This document shows, piece by piece, positions 34,701 through 44,910 of a stretch of 64,000 bases of DNA. Within the stretch, counting starts at the first letter, position 1. Each line of letters opens with the position of its first letter. The position numbers were made by a program, and so were the translations under genes. Origin of the DNA: Selaginella moellendorffii (Eukaryota; Streptophyta; Lycopodiopsida; Selaginellales; Selaginellaceae); assembly GCF_000143415.4 (NCBI RefSeq), contig NW_003314264.1, forward strand, positions 3,653,229 through 3,717,228, read 5' to 3'. The notes under the pieces were generated by a model, which made no database searches, was not told the origin of the DNA, and saw only the letters and a program-made list of their open reading frames with translations.

Positions 34701-35640
34701 ATTTGAGAGAAAAATAGAAACAGATAGAATTTCTTTATTTAGCTGAACATCTGCCATTTTTGGAAATACAAGATGCTTTGGAATATCCAATCATGCATGG
34801 TATAAATATAGCAAGGGTATTAAATGATATCCCAATCATGATCTTTCTTTTGGATTTCGCGTGCATGCAGTCCGAGGAATGATGACGTTGCGGATTTCTT
34901 TTGGATTTTGCGTGCTTGCATGCGCGCGGCAATCCAGAAATTAATGGTGGCGCCCAAGTCCGAGGAATGATGACGTGGCGGGATTACCAACCGTTGTGAC
35001 ATTTCGCGCGTGTGAGGTTAGGTTTTGCATTTTGCTTCGTACTCGCGCTCGCGCTCGCATCACACTTGCGCTCGCATCGCGCTCCCACTCGCGATCATGC
35101 TCACATTCGCGCTCATCTACCTTCTCTACAGGTTTCTTGTGTGCATCAGCGTCCACTCGCGCTTGCATCACACTCGCGCTCGCATCGCGCTCGTGTGCAT
35201 CGGCGTCCACTTCAAGACACACCCAGTTTGTAACTTCGCCGCCAACTCCGCCGCCCACTCCGCCACCCACACGCAGCCCACTTGGCATCCCGGGAGATTT
35301 CAGCGCCACTCTCCAACTGTAAGTGGCAGAGTAGCCTTGCTGCTACGATCCACTACACACACAGTGCATATTCGCCAGCGAGTCCGGCCTCGATTGTCAC
35401 GGCCTCCATTCGGCTTCAAATGGTAAGTCTTTTAGGCCAAGTAGAAAATGGCATGAGGCCACATGCCATTCAGTAGCAACATTGGCATGCACCGATTGGG
35501 CTCTCGAGTGCAGTCCGGTTACAGATGGCGTGTAGCCTCACGCCATCTTAGGATGCAGCCTCAAGACATCTGATGCAGTGGTGAATGGCGTGTGGCCTCA
35601 CGTTATTTCCAGCTGCTAGCTTTTCATCTGTCAGCTCTAA

Positions 35641-38600
35641 TTGTTGTGCATTTCTGAACAAGCGAGGAATTGCGTTCTTCTTCCAGCCACTGTCAATGTG
35701 GATGCAGAGAAGGGGGAGGAGCTCACCAGTTGGACTTTCGGGATGGAAGGCGAGGATCTGAGGCTGTACAACACAGATGGTGGGAGAAAAGAATGCATGG
35801 GGATCCTCATCCAAGTGACAGACACTCCATGCAGTTCCATGCAAGAATATGGACTAGCACTTGTGGTAGAGACAGCGTCCGCCTTCAAGATCCACCTTGC
35901 ACATCCTAGCGGCTTCCTGGAGGGGGCAGCGGCTTTGAGAAATTCCTAGAGGGAGTTAGGGAGAGGTTGTTCAGGAGGCCCACAATTTCAAAGACGCTGT
36001 GGGTCTATGAAAATCACATGGAATCCACGGACCTCACCTACGGCGATGTTCAAAAACTATATTCCAACATTGAGCCGTTGAGAGTGCCTCCAGTTCGCGA
36101 AGCGAAGGGGAAGGGGGTCGATTTGGAAACTACCCTGAAGCAGAAAAGGGTGGTCAAGCTCAAGCCGACGTCCGACTCTCTTGCTCCAAAAAAGAAGCTA
36201 CTCGGTGATGCCATTGCCTCGGGTTCGAACACTACACCCACCAAAAAGAAGAGTCGCAAAGAGCAGAAAGAGCAAGAAGAGGCAGCAAAAATCGTCGCAG
36301 ATAATAGTACTTGTTACTATTCCAACAAAGTATATACAATCGACGTGAGCCGTATCGACATCCAAAGCAAATAGAACCACAGGCTAGTATCTGATGAGTG
36401 GGTGGAGAAACTGAAGCAGAAGATGCTAGCAAGTCCAGTAACACCCGACATCGCAGACGTGATCCCCTACTACCGAACAATGAAGGGCGAGACGAGGTTT
36501 CCAGACTTGATCAATAGGAAGGTGTTGGACGATCAGAACATCCGGTTCTATGCCGTCTCCGGGCAGCATTCTAGCTTGGCGATGCAAGAGATAGTTCTAG
36601 ATATTATGGTGGGCGAGGAGGTGAAGAAAGTCTTCAAGACAAGAGTTGTCCGCCTGATAAAAGGCAACTCGCCCCTCCGATCTATCATATCCATCTCCCA
36701 CGCGCAGAATGTCAAGCAAGAAACGTGCTACAAATCGGGTCTGCACGAGACATTGGCACGAACACGGAAGCTCTGGGTTCAACTGAAGAAGCCACAAAAA
36801 CCAGGACAAGGACGTGCACTAGCAACTAGCGCCTGGCAGGTAAGCCTCGTTGCATGTGGCATAGCATGTGGCCTCACGCCATTTCCATTGCAGGAATTCT
36901 CGAGTCTTCTCTCGAAAACACTGGGGGTCAATGACACACTCAGCATCCATAACATTCTACTCGCGACAAAAGTTGTTTTTGACAAATGGGTAGATGTGCT
37001 GAGGAGGTACCATGACGGGGAGTTGCTAAACTCAATGGGTGTGGAGGACGGCCGGAAGCCCAATGATTTGAAGCTCAACGCCTTGCGTTTCTCGCGGTCT
37101 CTAGACGATGACGACCTTCTGACAGTGGCTAATGCTCTTCTACGTGGTGAGGTAGTCTTCAACAAGACCAAAATGACTCCCGGCCAACATACGAGGACTT
37201 GTGCACGACTCTGAGAGCTCGTGCGCTATTGAAGGATTGGATCTTCGAGCAAGTGGCCGTGGAGAGGGTGAGCATCGACACCACGCAAGAGATGATGGAA
37301 GAGCTGGAGTTGTCAAATGAAGACATCGACGACTACGTGAAGGGGGCCCCCAAGTTCATCAATCTGCTGCGGGATCCCACGAAAAGTAAAGCTGAGAAGT
37401 TGGATCAGTATCCAAATGTCATTAAGAGGGATGTCGACCGCCGGCTTCAGAAACAGCTCGACCCCGCAGCAGAGGCCTATCGAGAACCTTATCGGGTATA
37501 CATGAATTCGGATGAGGATCAAAGGTGGAGGAGCATCGTTTCCTGCGGAGATGAGCAGGTCAAGAACATCTTTTATGTGATGGACTTCACAAACGAGGAG
37601 ATCACTCATGCAGACAAAGTCAGCTCCATCATTGACTTAATGGTGGGACTTGCGGAGGTGGAATCTTCAGTCCACTATATGATCTACGACTCCGAATCCT
37701 ATCACAAGTTCTGGAAGGCCTTGAACGAGGTGAAGGCTCGGTTGAAAGGCAAGGAGATGCAGGAGATCCATGGGATAATGGCTAAGAAGAAGATACCGAC
37801 GAATGTCCGCATCTTCACACTCGCCCTTGTTATTGGTCCTGCAGCAGAGTGGGACTGGAGTGACTTCCCAGCTTCGTTCGACAAGGCCGATCGAATTGAT
37901 CTGAGGGAGGTCAATTTACCCGTGCCTGAGGAACTGAAGACGGCTATGGAGCTTTCGAATCCAGAGAAAGCTCCAGGTGCAGCATGGGAAATGCTCAGCT
38001 GGGTCTTCAACGCAATAGCACCTGCTTCCGACTCCAAGGGCAAATGCGTTGTCGAGTACAACTGCGGCGGACTATTCTTTCGAGCCGCACTACTCAAGGG
38101 TGTCCCGTGTGTTGCGGTGACAAACTCCATTGAAGAGGTGACTTCAATGAAGCATATAATTACAGTTGCCAAAGAAAAACAGTATCTTCTCTGCGAACCT
38201 GGTGAGTACGCACTTTAAGTTTAAATGTTATCTCACAAGCTCTGTATGCAGGAGCGTGGCCACCCCCAGATGCTGAAACGGCGTTAACAGCTACTGTTGG
38301 GCCGAGCTCACAACCTGCACAAGGTAAGGTCACGTGAGGCCTCATGCCATTTTGATTATAGATCGTTGTGAATATTCAGACACGAGGGCTGAAAAGCGCA
38401 CTGGTGGTGCGTCGAAGAAGGACAAACAGACAAGCAATAGGAAAAAACGAGGTACAAATTATATTTGCAATGGCGTGTGGTCTCATGCCATTCCTTGCAG
38501 GAGACACTTCTTCAAAGGCAAAACAGGCAAGCACCAGCCAAGCTCAAACTGACAGTGGTCATAAAAAGCGAAAGCACGTTGGACAGTCGTCGGGATCAGA

Positions 38601-40915
38601 GGCGTTTGATTCGAAAAGGAAGAAGGGCAACGAAAAGATGATAGGTAATGCCTCGCGGTCACCACCTCCTGACTCAGATTCCTATGGCGGACTCCCCTTC
38701 CCCAATCTCAATGGAGAGGTACAATGGATAAGGGATGCTTTTCAAGTCAGGGCCACGTTTTTCTCATCTCGTCGTCTTCGAAGGGTGCAAGAACGTGCAG
38801 AAACCATGTTAAGACAGTCGGGTGAGGATACGGTCCTAGGTCACGCACTAAAACAGGCTATGGATGTCTTGTATTTTGAGATGGAGACTCGGCCAGATGA
38901 TTTTCCCAAGATGGTCCTGGAAGAACAAGCCATCCAGCCTGAGCAGCCTATGGAAGAAATGCAGGAGGGGGATGAGGAGCCAGAGAAAGATAATGAGCAG
39001 GAAGAGCAGAAGGACGAAGAGGAGGACAAAGAAGAGGAGGACGAAGAGGACTTGGATGGTCCTCACAATGGTGACGATCACAATAATGACGACAACGATG
39101 ATGACGACGATGGCCAGCCTGAGGTGGCCAAAGAGCAACGGAGGAAGGTCATACAAGACAAACCATCAGGTAAATAATAGTACATCCATTCCTAACCTTT
39201 TACCATTTCTAACATTGTCCATGTAGGTCGCAGAGCAAATGGTAAGTAGAGATTATTCAGTTGAATTTACAAACTCTAGCCTTTAGTGTCGAGGAAGGAT
39301 AGTGCCAAGCAAGGGTCGAAACGTATGTCCAATCCTTCAGAATCAGCAGTGCGCCCAATAGCAGTTGATGGTAAATACAGTATAGTCGATTCAATGTGCT
39401 AATGAGTTTGTTTTTAGTAGCCAGTAGGGAGGATACCATCTCAATCGAAGGGAGATATTTGGACATGCATATGGATCCGCCAGTGGACTCTACTTGCCTG
39501 CAAGAGTCATCAGAGCTGGTGGAGGCTACTATCCATATCAACGCCAAGCAAGCTGACCACGCTCCACTTGATGCTGCCCATACCACTGAGTCAATCTTGT
39601 CCACGTATCCAACTGACGGTGACCAGGTGCCATTGGACCCGCATGAGGCCGCCCCAGCCGCCGAGCCGGTCGTATCCTCATTTCCAACGGACTCAACGTG
39701 TGCCCAATCGTCTAACTACGCGCCGTTGGAACCTCCCTACACCGCCCCTGCTGCCTGTTCGGTCATGTCCACTTTGCCAACGGAGGCACTAGCTGAAATG
39801 GTGTGTGATCACACGCCATCGGAACCACCCCATGCCACTGTTGAGCCAGTTGTACCAGAGTCTACAGCTGAAATGCCATGTGCCCACACGCCATCGGATG
39901 TGATTGACCCCACATTGCAGAGGAGAGTATTTCCGCCCTTCACGTTTCCTCGACCAAAACCCTCTCAACGACCATCGGGAGCACCATTCGCTAATATTGT
40001 AGATGGTAAAATTGACTTGTACCATTTTTTATGCTGACGCATTTCATTTCAGAGTCACGGCGAAAGTACTGTATTGTTTTTGATCTGAACGGTGTCCTTT
40101 TCTCCCATGAGCGTGGCTCGTCCTCGAATGTCACTGCACCCTCCAAAGCCTGCGGTCGCAAGTTGGTCAAAAGAGACAGATTCACATTAATCACACGGGA
40201 GAAACTGCGGGATCTAATAATGACCATGCGACACTTAAAACAGAGGGCCGGGTTCAATTTGCAATTGAGAGTTTGGACATCCATGATGCGCCACAATGCA
40301 TTAACGTTGCTACAGATGATGCACGATCAGACGCAAGTAATATTACCATTTGACTTTCTCCTAACGCAGGAGGATTGCTTGACTATGGTCTATGTGAGGG
40401 GTAGCAAGCCCATCTTCGTCAAGCCAGAGACTGTAGTGATGAACCGGACTGCTAGGTCAAGTGAAATCCTCATCATCGATGACTCGCCGATTAAAACTGC
40501 AGCGAACATGCACACATATGCAGTGCACCCCATCTCTTGCAGTATGGAAACTAGGGAGAAGAAACCGTATGTTCTGGGGGACCTTGCAAAACGGCTTGGA
40601 GCGATGGTGATAGAGAACCGGCCAGTCCAGGAGGTGGCTGCAGAAATCAACCAAATGGCAGATGGAACGGTATATTAGAAGCCATTTGATCGGACAGACA
40701 CCAGTCATCATTTATGGCATGTATATTGTCTAGCCAAGCACTATCCGCATCTCCATAATCTGCTCAACCGGATGGGTTCTTCGACCGCTGAACATGAGCA
40801 TGGACGTATTAGAGAAGAGATGGCATTACTATTGGGTTTAAATCCTGATAGTGTGGAGAGTGATGAAATTCCAAGATTATTGTATAGGCGTTGGAGGCAA
40901 AAAATAACAGTCTGA
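35641..40915 (+). pseudogene. Multi-exon cargo gene: possible ParB-like region and C-terminal FCP1/HAD phosphatase domain
   Basis: Proposed exons: ~35641-36839, 36894-38201, 38252-38323, 38380-38451, 38501-39169, 39227-39241 (15 nt), 39287-39370, 39418-40005, 40053-40915. All introns are 45-57 bp, and the last seven are phase 1 with frame kept. Features in order: Lys-rich nuclear-type patches (KKKSRKEQKEQ); an RFYAVSGQHSSLAMQEI segment (~36541-36600) like the active loop of ParB/DGQHR domains; a region with GKCVVEYNCGGLFFRAALLKG; a Lys-rich then very acidic linker (~38930-39120); a Pro/Thr/Glu-rich exon; and an FCP1-like domain with VFDLNGVL (Asp nucleophile), RVWTS and EILIIDDSP. TAG codons at 36372 and 40676 and frame changes near 35900-35950 and 37175-37190 make this copy inactive unless read through. 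After the second TAG the frame stays open to TGA at 40913. The upstream start is unresolved. Confidence 0.55.
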
Positions 40916-41333
40916 GATGGCATGTATTTATTTAAAAATGTAACTTATTATGGCATGGGGTTCCATGCCATTGTATTAATATTAAAAGACAATTCTTTGA
41001 GAGGATTTGCATTATACTAGAAGTGTTACAGCATGTTATTGGAAGTCTACGAAGTTGTTTTATTAATAAGGGGAAAGTAAAGATTGAATGAGGACTTGGG
41101 CTCCACCTAGACTCGGAGCAATTGAGCCAATATTAAAAGGATGGAAAGAAATTGGACGACGATGACAAGGAGAAGAGAGAGGTGAAGCAGTGGCAGGGGG
41201 AGGAGAAGTGATTGAGTAGACATTTCCTTATTTAAAATAAAATGGCATGTGCCTCAATGCAGTTAAATTTTGTTATATTTATATACTATATAAAGGTTTG
41301 GAAACCTTATTTTACAAGTGGGATAATGACAAT

Positions 41334-41362
41334 TCCCACTTTAACGAAATAGAGCTTATATT
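41334..41362 (-). repeat. Right terminal inverted repeat
   Basis: Perfect reverse complement of 20138-20166. The DNA just inside (ACAAGTGGGATAATGAC) carries another GTGGGA word. Confidence 0.85.
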
Positions 41363-42698
41363 TGAACATTCTCTAAAAGTTGGATTTTGTCATTCATAAC
41401 TCACAATTCGATATCATAATTATGTTCCATATCAAAGAGAAATAATAGAACACTAAGAACAGGATAAGCTGTATAATCACATCCCACAAACGGCAACATA
41501 CCAAGAATGGGTGTAATGAAGATCAAAAGGAAGAATCAATCTAAGCACAACAATAGATAAAATTCTAAACCATGCATAAAGCTAATATATATATATATAA
41601 ATTTAAGAGAGAACAAAGGATAAGAATAAAAAACACAACCCCAAATACTGAGCAAAACATTACTAAACAACTTTGCCCTCCAAAGACAATTGTAATATCC
41701 CTCACCTCTACCAATATGAGTGCTTTGTTTATATACAAGAATGAATGGATTATACAAAAATGAATGGATCATATTCAATCCCAAATAGACATTCTATAAG
41801 TACTATAATTAGCATATTATCAAGGTAGGGTTTATATATATATATATATATATATAGATACACACATACATTTATAGACATTACACAACCATATAATATA
41901 TTTAGTAATATAAAAATATTTAGTTGTAGATTAAGTTAAAAGCTGGAGCAAACTAACTTATTCAATTGAACATAATGGACCCCTATATATTTTATTAACT
42001 AAAATCCTAATCAAGAATGTTTTATTTAATTTGACTATAAGAGTTAATTATAAAAAATGTGTGTTTATATTTAATTAAGTGCAAAATTTTTTGTTGTGAG
42101 GAATCTTTGAAGATTTTTTGTGTGTGCCTAGTGTGAACAACTATGTTTATAGTAATTTTAAGATTGATAACATTTATAAATAACTTTTCTACTTGTTTTT
42201 TGTCATAAAGTTTTTTTTTAATTTTTAAAATATTTTTATAGATGTTTAAATTTTTTTTATAAATGCTAAAAACAAATAACAAATAAATATAGATATTTAA
42301 AAGATGTTTATTTAGTGTAATATAAACATAATGTCCAAACTGAAATGGAAAAATGCGCTTCTAATGCCCAAACTATGTATATGCCATGCTCATCATATGA
42401 ATACTGAACATTAAAAAATTACTAACATATGCCTTAAAAAAGCACCAAACACTTAAAATTAAAAGCAGTGATACCCAATGATATATAATGCATTGAACTT
42501 TAAAGATTTAATAAGGATTACATTGAGAAGATGAGTTGTTTGATGTGTCATGTTTTTACAAAGAATCCAACAGAAGTTTTTTTAGAGTGATTCCAGCGAC
42601 ATCTTACTTCCAGAGCTGCTGCTTTTTGGATAATGTAGCCGAGATCTCACAGAAAATTGCGTGCTCGAGCAATTGAGACCCACTCGACAATGAGAGCG
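41363..42698. other. AT-rich intergenic DNA with TA microsatellites
   Basis: TA runs at ~41587-41599 and 41830-41854. No gene or RNA gene seen. The last ~150 bp should hold the 3' UTR of the adjacent PPR gene. Confidence 0.6.
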
Positions 42699-44876
42699 TC
42701 AGAGCTTCGTTGCAGTCTTGTACAATTCCTGATTTTGATTTCTCCTTAGAGCCTTGTAAACCTCCAGCTCGACTCCATCAATGACAAACAAGTTAGCAAG
42801 CAAAACATAAGCACAGTTCCCTCCAAGACGGCTCCCACACTTTGGGAGCAAACTTAATATCTCACCAGCTGCTCTCGTGCCTCGCACCACCTGCTTGTGA
42901 CTCTTGCAAGCCCCAAGCAGCGACGTCCACTCCAACACGTCCGGAACCACAGGCATTGTAAGGATGAGTTCTTCCGCCTCAGCCAAGTAGCCCGATCGAG
43001 CAAGAGCATCGACCATGGAGCTGTAGTGGTGCTTCTCTGGAACGATCCCAAAATCCACTTGCATCGACACAAAACAGCACCGGCTCGCGTAAACTCTCCC
43101 GTGGTGGCAGCAAACGCCGAGCACCGCCGAGAAGCAGGCATCGTCCGGTCGAGCGTCCCCGACTTTCATCTCCTCGAACAGATTCAGAGCCTCGCTCAAG
43201 TGTCCCTTGATTACAAAGCTCGCCAGCATTGCTCCCCACAGCACCGTGTCCCTCTCGGGCATGCGATCAAACAGCTTCTTTGCTCGAGCGACGAACCCGC
43301 TTTGGGCATACGCGGCCAGCATCACCGTCCACGACACCAGGTCCTGCTGCGGCATCACCGTCTCGAACAAAGCTCTTGCCTGGCTCAAGTCGCCGAGCTC
43401 GCTGTACGCGGCCAGCATCACATTCCACGAGAACATATCCCTCTGTGGCATCTCGTCGAACATATGCTTGGCCTCGTCGATATGCCCGCTCCGGGCATAC
43501 GCGTCCTCCATAGCCGTCCAGGACACCAAGTTCTTCTCCGGCATGGAGTCAAACACCATCTTCGTCTTCGTGACATGCCCAGACACGGCACATCCGGTCA
43601 GCATGGCCGTCCAGGACACGATGTTCCGCTGTGGCATCGCGTCAAAGATGGCCTTCGCTTGCTCGACATGCCCGTTTTGAGCATACGCCGTGAGCATCGC
43701 ATTCCATGTGACAATGTCTCTTGTGTCGAGCCCGTCAAAGGCTCGCCTGGCCTCTCCCACATCCCCCGTGAGCGCGTGAAGCGAGATCAAAGTGCTCCAC
43801 GAAACCACGTTGTGCTGCGGCATCCGGTGGAAGAGCTTCTTTGCTTGATCCACCAACTCATTCCTCGCGAGCGCGCCCAAGAGCTCGTTCCACGAGCCTA
43901 AGTTCCTCTCCGGCATGTCAGCGAAGGTCTTCCTGGCCTCGGCGAGGTGACCGTTCTCGACGTAGGCCGAGAGCATCGCGTTCCAGGAGATGAGGTTTCT
44001 CTGTGGCATGGAATCGAAGACTCGCTTCGCGTCCTCGAGATGGCCGTTTTGCGAGTAGACCGACAGCAGCGCTGTCCAGGCTACGAGATCTCTGTGTGGC
44101 AGCTCTTGGAACATTCTCTGTGCGTCTTTGAGCCGGTTCTGGTGAGAGTAAACGACGAGGATCGCTGTGGCTGCGATGAGATCCCACTGAGGCATCTGGT
44201 TGTAGACAGCAATCGCAATATCCAGATGCCCGTTTTGGGCATATGCTGAAAGCATTGTGTTCCACGCTATGAGATCTCTAAGAGGCATTTCATCAAATAT
44301 AATCTTTGCGTCATTCACGTTTCCGTTTTTTCCAAAAGCGTCCAAAATCGTGCTCCACGATACGAGGTTCTTCTGCGGCATACGATCAAACGCCTGCTTG
44401 GTTTTGGAAAAATGCCCATTTTGGGCATACACAACTACGAGTGCGTTCCAAGAGATGAGATCCCACTGCGGCATTGACTCGAGCATCGCTTCCACCTCGT
44501 CGATCTTCCCCCTGCGAGCATAGGCCGCGAGCATCGCGTTCCACGACGAGAGCACCTTGCAGGGAAACGGCATGGAATCGAAGAAGCTCCGGGCCTCTTG
44601 GAGGCTGCCGGTGCGCGTGTAGGCGCCAAGCATGAGCTGCCACGAGAAATCGTCCCTCTCCCACGCCGCGATGCCATCGAAGACCTCCCGCGCGCGCTTG
44701 CTGCTGCCGCATCTGCCATACATCTCGATCAGCCGGTTGCGCACGAAGCACACAGCGTAGAGCTGCGGCTGCTGCTCCTGGATGACGAGATGGACGTCCT
44801 CCGCCATAGCCAGCGTCGCGCAAGCTTGGATTCGCTCGTAGCAGTCGCTCACGGTCTGGACGAGGAAGACGATCAT
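42699..44876 (-). CDS. PPR protein with long S-type (31-residue) repeat array
   Basis: 725 codons, no intron, ATG at 44876. After an N-terminal region (residues 1-45) come about 17 tandem repeats of ~31 residues ending in MPQ/MPE and starting with variants of RDLVSWNAML-AYAQNGH. These are S/SS-type PPR motifs, each binding one RNA base through residues at fixed positions. Then come a longer repeat and an E1-like region (VLEWTSLLGACKSHKQV, YVLLANLFV). The chain ends with a short basic tail and has no DYW domain, so it would need a partner deaminase if it edits RNA. The family acts in chloroplasts or mitochondria; a targeting peptide is not obvious. An array of TTGACT boxes lies directly upstream. 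Confidence 0.9.
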   Translation of the reverse strand: MIVFLVQTVSDCYERIQACATLAMAEDVHLVIQEQQPQLYAVCFVRNRLIEMYGRCGSSKRAREVFDGIAAWERDDFSWQLMLGAYTRTGSLQEARSFFDSMPFPCKVLSSWNAMLAAYARRGKIDEVEAMLESMPQWDLISWNALVVVYAQNGHFSKTKQAFDRMPQKNLVSWSTILDAFGKNGNVNDAKIIFDEMPLRDLIAWNTMLSAYAQNGHLDIAIAVYNQMPQWDLIAATAILVVYSHQNRLKDAQRMFQELPHRDLVAWTALLSVYSQNGHLEDAKRVFDSMPQRNLISWNAMLSAYVENGHLAEARKTFADMPERNLGSWNELLGALARNELVDQAKKLFHRMPQHNVVSWSTLISLHALTGDVGEARRAFDGLDTRDIVTWNAMLTAYAQNGHVEQAKAIFDAMPQRNIVSWTAMLTGCAVSGHVTKTKMVFDSMPEKNLVSWTAMEDAYARSGHIDEAKHMFDEMPQRDMFSWNVMLAAYSELGDLSQARALFETVMPQQDLVSWTVMLAAYAQSGFVARAKKLFDRMPERDTVLWGAMLASFVIKGHLSEALNLFEEMKVGDARPDDACFSAVLGVCCHHGRVYASRCCFVSMQVDFGIVPEKHHYSSMVDALARSGYLAEAEELILTMPVVPDVLEWTSLLGACKSHKQVVRGTRAAGEILSLLPKCGSRLGGNCAYVLLANLFVIDGVELEVYKALRRNQNQELYKTATKL

Positions 44877-44910
44877 TTGACTGGCAATGCGTCAAAGTGA
44901 ATATTGTAAT

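Larger units (their letters stand above)
32544..35640. other. Non-coding part of the TIR element: repeats and simple sequence
   Basis: Contains nine or so palindrome copies, three ~100-bp repeats, a CGCTCG-rich simple stretch at 35036-35200, a CTCGCA/GCCGCTCGC simple stretch at 32920-33060, and a telomere-like patch at 33808-33832. A possible exon ends at 35422, before a 51-bp GT-AG interval (35423-35473) that holds a full palindrome. No convincing protein was found. Confidence 0.5.
20369..41261. repeat. Dispersed 20-24 bp palindrome family (~27 copies)
   Basis: Consensus AATGGCATG-N-GGCC-N-CATGCCATT. Copies start near 20369, 28406, 28485, 28898, 29085, 29245, 29391, 30733, 30790, 32639, 32707, 32804, 33375, 33451, 34298, 34379, 34537, 34673, 35447, 35524, 35584, 36856, 38329, 38469, 39796, 39871, 40949 and 41240. 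The copy at 32708-32727 is a perfect 20-bp palindrome (TGGCATGAGGCCTCATGCCA). Changes tend to stay within a half-site or pair as CATG/CGTG variants. Positions were found by reading and some copies may be missed. Confidence 0.85.
20138..41362. mobile_element. Large terminal-inverted-repeat element with cargo genes
   Basis: The ends are 29-bp perfect inverted repeats: 20138-20166 (AATATAAGCTCTATTTCG...GTGGGA) and its reverse complement at 41334-41362. A palindrome with core TGGCATG-N-GGCC-N-CATGCCA recurs ~27 times from 20369 to 41261 and was not seen elsewhere in the window, so DNA on both sides of the C insertion belongs to one unit. Without C (7.7 kb) it is ~13.5 kb. It encodes a DUF7869-like protein on the minus strand and a long multi-domain gene on the plus strand. 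The outer bases of the repeat are palindromic (ATAT/TATA), so a TA or TATA target duplication is possible but cannot be proved. No matching superfamily was recognised. Confidence 0.75.

Noticed and set aside
35025-35426. 133-codon ORF as first exon of the cargo gene
   Set aside because: Mostly CGCTCG-type simple sequence giving Arg/Ser/His/Ala repeats; only the donor at 35423 looks real, so it was not called as coding.
36840-36893. Uninterrupted coding through this interval
   Set aside because: It is open, but starts GTAAGC, ends TTGCAG, has intron size and carries a palindrome, so it is better read as an intron.
29413-40915. Genome-wide reassignment of TAG
   Set aside because: A host gene in the same window (permease copy 2, stop at 52313) ends at TAG where its paralogues also end, so TAG is a normal stop here.
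20369-41261. CRISPR-like array from repeated palindromes
   Set aside because: Spacing is irregular (tens to thousands of bases), copies vary, there are no unique equal-length spacers, and this is a eukaryote.
20138-41362. Maverick/Polinton-type self-synthesising transposon
   Set aside because: No DNA polymerase B, retroviral-type integrase, packaging ATPase or capsid gene was seen, and the repeats are only 29 bp.
42897-44900. Plus-strand ORFs up to 334 codons opposite the S-repeat PPR gene, and similar ones opposite the DYW PPR and DUF668 genes
   Set aside because: Shadows of strongly biased coding sequence on the other strand.
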